Shown piece after piece: positions 5,111 through 6,998 of a stretch of 6,998 nt of DNA. The DNA lies in assembly GCA_900557435.1 (NCBI GenBank), contig USSH01000132.1, positions 1-6,998 of the forward strand, given 5' to 3'. The stretch's first letter is position 1. Each line of letters starts with the position of its first letter. The notes beneath the pieces are model-generated. The model saw only the letters and a list, made by a program, of their open reading frames with translations, ran no database searches and was not told the DNA's origin. This DNA is from an uncultured Coprococcus sp. (GTDB lineage Bacteria > Bacillota > Clostridia > Lachnospirales > Lachnospiraceae). Position numbers and translations under genes: made by a program.

Positions 5111-6998
5111 ATGGCAGGACTTAATGATATGCAGCAGCAGGCGTGTGAGCACGTGGATGGACCACTTCTCATACTTGCCGGTGCGGGAAGCGGAAAGACA
5201 CGAGTGATAACACATAGGGTTGCCTATCTCATGGAGCATGAGGGGGTGAATCCTCTTAACATACTGGCTATAACATTTACAAACAAAGCGGCCAGAGAGA
5301 TGAGAGACAGAGTTGATCTGATAGTTGGCGAGGGGGCTGACCGTGTATGGGTGAGTACATTTCATTCCCTTTGTGTCAGGATACTCAGAAGATATGCAGA
5401 TAAGATCGGATATGAAAAGAATTTTGATATATATGATTCTGATGATCAGAAGAGTACAGTCAAGAGTATATTGAAGGATTTTCAGATAGATCCTAAGAGA
5501 TATCCCGAAAAGATGTTTATGAGCGAGATATCAAAGGCGAAGGAGAAATATATGTCTCCTGATGAATTTGCAAGAAGGAATGCGGCTGATTATGCTGCGA
5601 CAAAGGTTTCAGAGGTGTACACGGAGTATCAGAGCCGACTTAAAAAGAATAATGCGATGGATTTTGATGATCTCATATATAAGACGGTGGAGTTGTTTGA
5701 ACACAATCCGGATGTTCTGGACGCATACCAGAACAGATTCAGATATATTATGGTGGATGAGTATCAGGATACAAATCACATACAGTTTTTATTGGTCAAG
5801 ATGCTGGCGAGAAAATACAGAAATCTGTGTGTTGTTGGCGATGATGATCAGTCCATATATAAGTTCAGAGGCGCGAATATAACCAATATCCTCAATTTTG
5901 AGAAGGAATATGAGGATGCGAAGGTTATCAAGCTTGAGCAGAACTACAGATCCTGTGGCAATATACTTGCTGCAGCGAATGCAGTCATACAGCACAATGA
6001 GGGCCGTAAGGATAAGGCATTGTGGACTGACAAGGATGCCGGTGAAAAGATATCGTTTGAACAGTGTGATTCGGAATATGCAGAGGGAGATATTGTAGCC
6101 AGCCGTATCAAGACACTTGTGAGACAGGGTGTGGACTATAGGGATATAGCTATTCTGTACAGAACGAATGCGCAGTCTCGTGTGCTTGGAGAGAAGATGG
6201 TGTATGCGAATATCCCATATAGAGTGTATGGTGGCACGAACTTCTATGCGAGGAAGGAGATCAAGGACATCCTGGCTTACCTCAAGGTCATCAACAACTC
6301 TACAGATAATCTGTACTTCCGCAGAGTGGTAAATGTCCCTAAGAGAGGTATCGGCGAGGCCAGCCTCAGCAAGGTAGAGTCATTTGCTGATGCGTATGGA
6401 TTGTCGATGATGGATGCTGCGGTGAGATCGGATGAGATACCGGGCATGGCTGCCAAGACTGCGGTCAAGATCAGACAGTTTGCGGAGCTTATCACATCCT
6501 TCCGGGATATGTTGGCGGATGGTGAGGGCCTTGATTCAGTGTACGACAGGATTCTTGAGGATACGGGGTATGAGTCAGAACTTATAGCAGAACACACAGA
6601 GGAGGCCATGACGAGACTTGAGAATATAGATGAACTCCGCAACAAGGTTGTGGAATTCACGGAGGATAACGAGGAGGCCGGTCTAAGTGAGTTTCTTGAG
6701 GAGATAGCGCTCGTGTCAGACCTTGATGCCATGTCGGAGGATGATAACCAGGTGAAGCTGATGACGCTGCACAGCGCAAAGGGACTGGAGTTCCCTTATG
6801 TATTCATATGTGGCATGGAGGACAGGGTGTTTCCAAGCGGTATGGCGCTCAACTCTGATGATCCGGATGCACTGGAGGAAGAGAGACGTCTGTGCTATGT
6901 GGGAATAACCAGAGCCATGAAGAAGCTGTACTTAAGTGCGGCGAAATGCAGGATGATGCACGGCTCCCATAGTTATAATGAAGTATCCCGGTTCATAA
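5111..6998 (+). CDS. pcrA: ATP-dependent DNA helicase PcrA (UvrD/Rep superfamily 1A), 3' truncated by window edge
   Basis: PcrA is a 3'-5' DNA translocase/helicase acting in excision repair, plasmid rolling-circle replication, and removal of RecA and stalled RNA polymerase. The 629 visible codons contain the SF1 motifs in order: Q-motif area LNDMQQQA (4-11), Walker A GAGSGKT (24-30, Lys29), Ia TFTNKAA (55-61), Walker B VDEYQDTN (215-222), III GDDDQSIYKFRGA (243-255), IV QNYRS (277-281), V TLHSAKGLEF (552-561) and VI EEERRLCYVGITRA (589-602). The frame is still open at the last base, after SRFI, where family members have roughly 100 more residues including the RNA-polymerase-binding tail. The ATG at 5111 follows AGGAGG (5101-5106) with only 4 bp spacing; the Met at codon 7 has no better site, and the first Met gives the usual family N-terminus. 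All catalytic residues are present, so the protein should be active. Confidence 0.97.
   Translation, partial: MAGLNDMQQQACEHVDGPLLILAGAGSGKTRVITHRVAYLMEHEGVNPLNILAITFTNKAAREMRDRVDLIVGEGADRVWVSTFHSLCVRILRRYADKIGYEKNFDIYDSDDQKSTVKSILKDFQIDPKRYPEKMFMSEISKAKEKYMSPDEFARRNAADYAATKVSEVYTEYQSRLKKNNAMDFDDLIYKTVELFEHNPDVLDAYQNRFRYIMVDEYQDTNHIQFLLVKMLARKYRNLCVVGDDDQSIYKFRGANITNILNFEKEYEDAKVIKLEQNYRSCGNILAAANAVIQHNEGRKDKALWTDKDAGEKISFEQCDSEYAEGDIVASRIKTLVRQGVDYRDIAILYRTNAQSRVLGEKMVYANIPYRVYGGTNFYARKEIKDILAYLKVINNSTDNLYFRRVVNVPKRGIGEASLSKVESFADAYGLSMMDAAVRSDEIPGMAAKTAVKIRQFAELITSFRDMLADGEGLDSVYDRILEDTGYESELIAEHTEEAMTRLENIDELRNKVVEFTEDNEEAGLSEFLEEIALVSDLDAMSEDDNQVKLMTLHSAKGLEFPYVFICGMEDRVFPSGMALNSDDPDALEEERRLCYVGITRAMKKLYLSAAKCRMMHGSHSYNEVSRFI

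Noticed and set aside
5562..6098. Other-frame open stretches within the helicase gene on both strands
   Set aside because: The helicase frame is continuous with every SF1 motif present, so these are shadows and not evidence of a frameshift.

Overview
The window looks like chromosomal DNA of a gut-type clostridium, most likely a member of the Lachnospiraceae. The evidence is the moderately AT-rich composition, heavy AGA/AGG and ATA codon use, strong AGGAGG-type ribosome binding sites, a Firmicutes-style PcrA helicase, and a PspA gene next to a YdjI-type SPFH gene. All six protein genes read on the + strand. The genus cannot be fixed from the sequence.

Left part (1-1784): a two-gene block that runs in from beyond the left edge. 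The first gene is the C-terminal part of a PEP-synthase-like kinase with a phosphohistidine swivel domain. Three bases after its stop comes a class I glutamine-amidotransferase-fold hydrolase of the C26 / gamma-glutamyl hydrolase type. This pairing resembles Campylobacter jejuni Cj1418 (L-glutamine kinase) and Cj1417 (gamma-glutamyl-CDP-amidate hydrolase). Those enzymes make the activated phosphoramidate that decorates capsular polysaccharide. The best reading is therefore the end of a surface-glycan phosphoramidate locus, with a cytidylyltransferase expected upstream.

Middle (1785-2995): an AT-rich intergenic region carries a degenerate ~16-bp tandem array, a strong extended -10 promoter and a perfect 11-bp inverted repeat just after the predicted transcription start. 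It leads into a soluble coiled-coil protein of unknown function with a disordered acidic tail.

Envelope-stress pair (3282-4988): after a 286-bp spacer with three 14-bp tandem repeats and a promoter overlapped by two small palindromes, pspA (phage-shock / ESCRT-III-like membrane protein) is followed 30 bp later by a YdjI-like SPFH protein. The SPFH protein has a Met/Asn/Gln-rich linker and a C-terminal zinc ribbon. The two presumably form one transcription unit protecting the membrane; the YdjG/YdjH partners known from Bacillus subtilis are not between them.

Right part (5111-6998): pcrA, a UvrD-family 3'-5' DNA helicase with all core motifs, runs off the right edge just before its C-terminal tail. 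Its promoter is well formed and is followed by a perfect 12-bp palindrome resembling a Gram-positive LexA box with altered outer bases.

No tRNA, rRNA, CRISPR array, insertion sequence or convincing intrinsic terminator was seen. The most distinctive content is the probable phosphoramidate-glycan gene pair; the regulatory palindromes are secondary leads.
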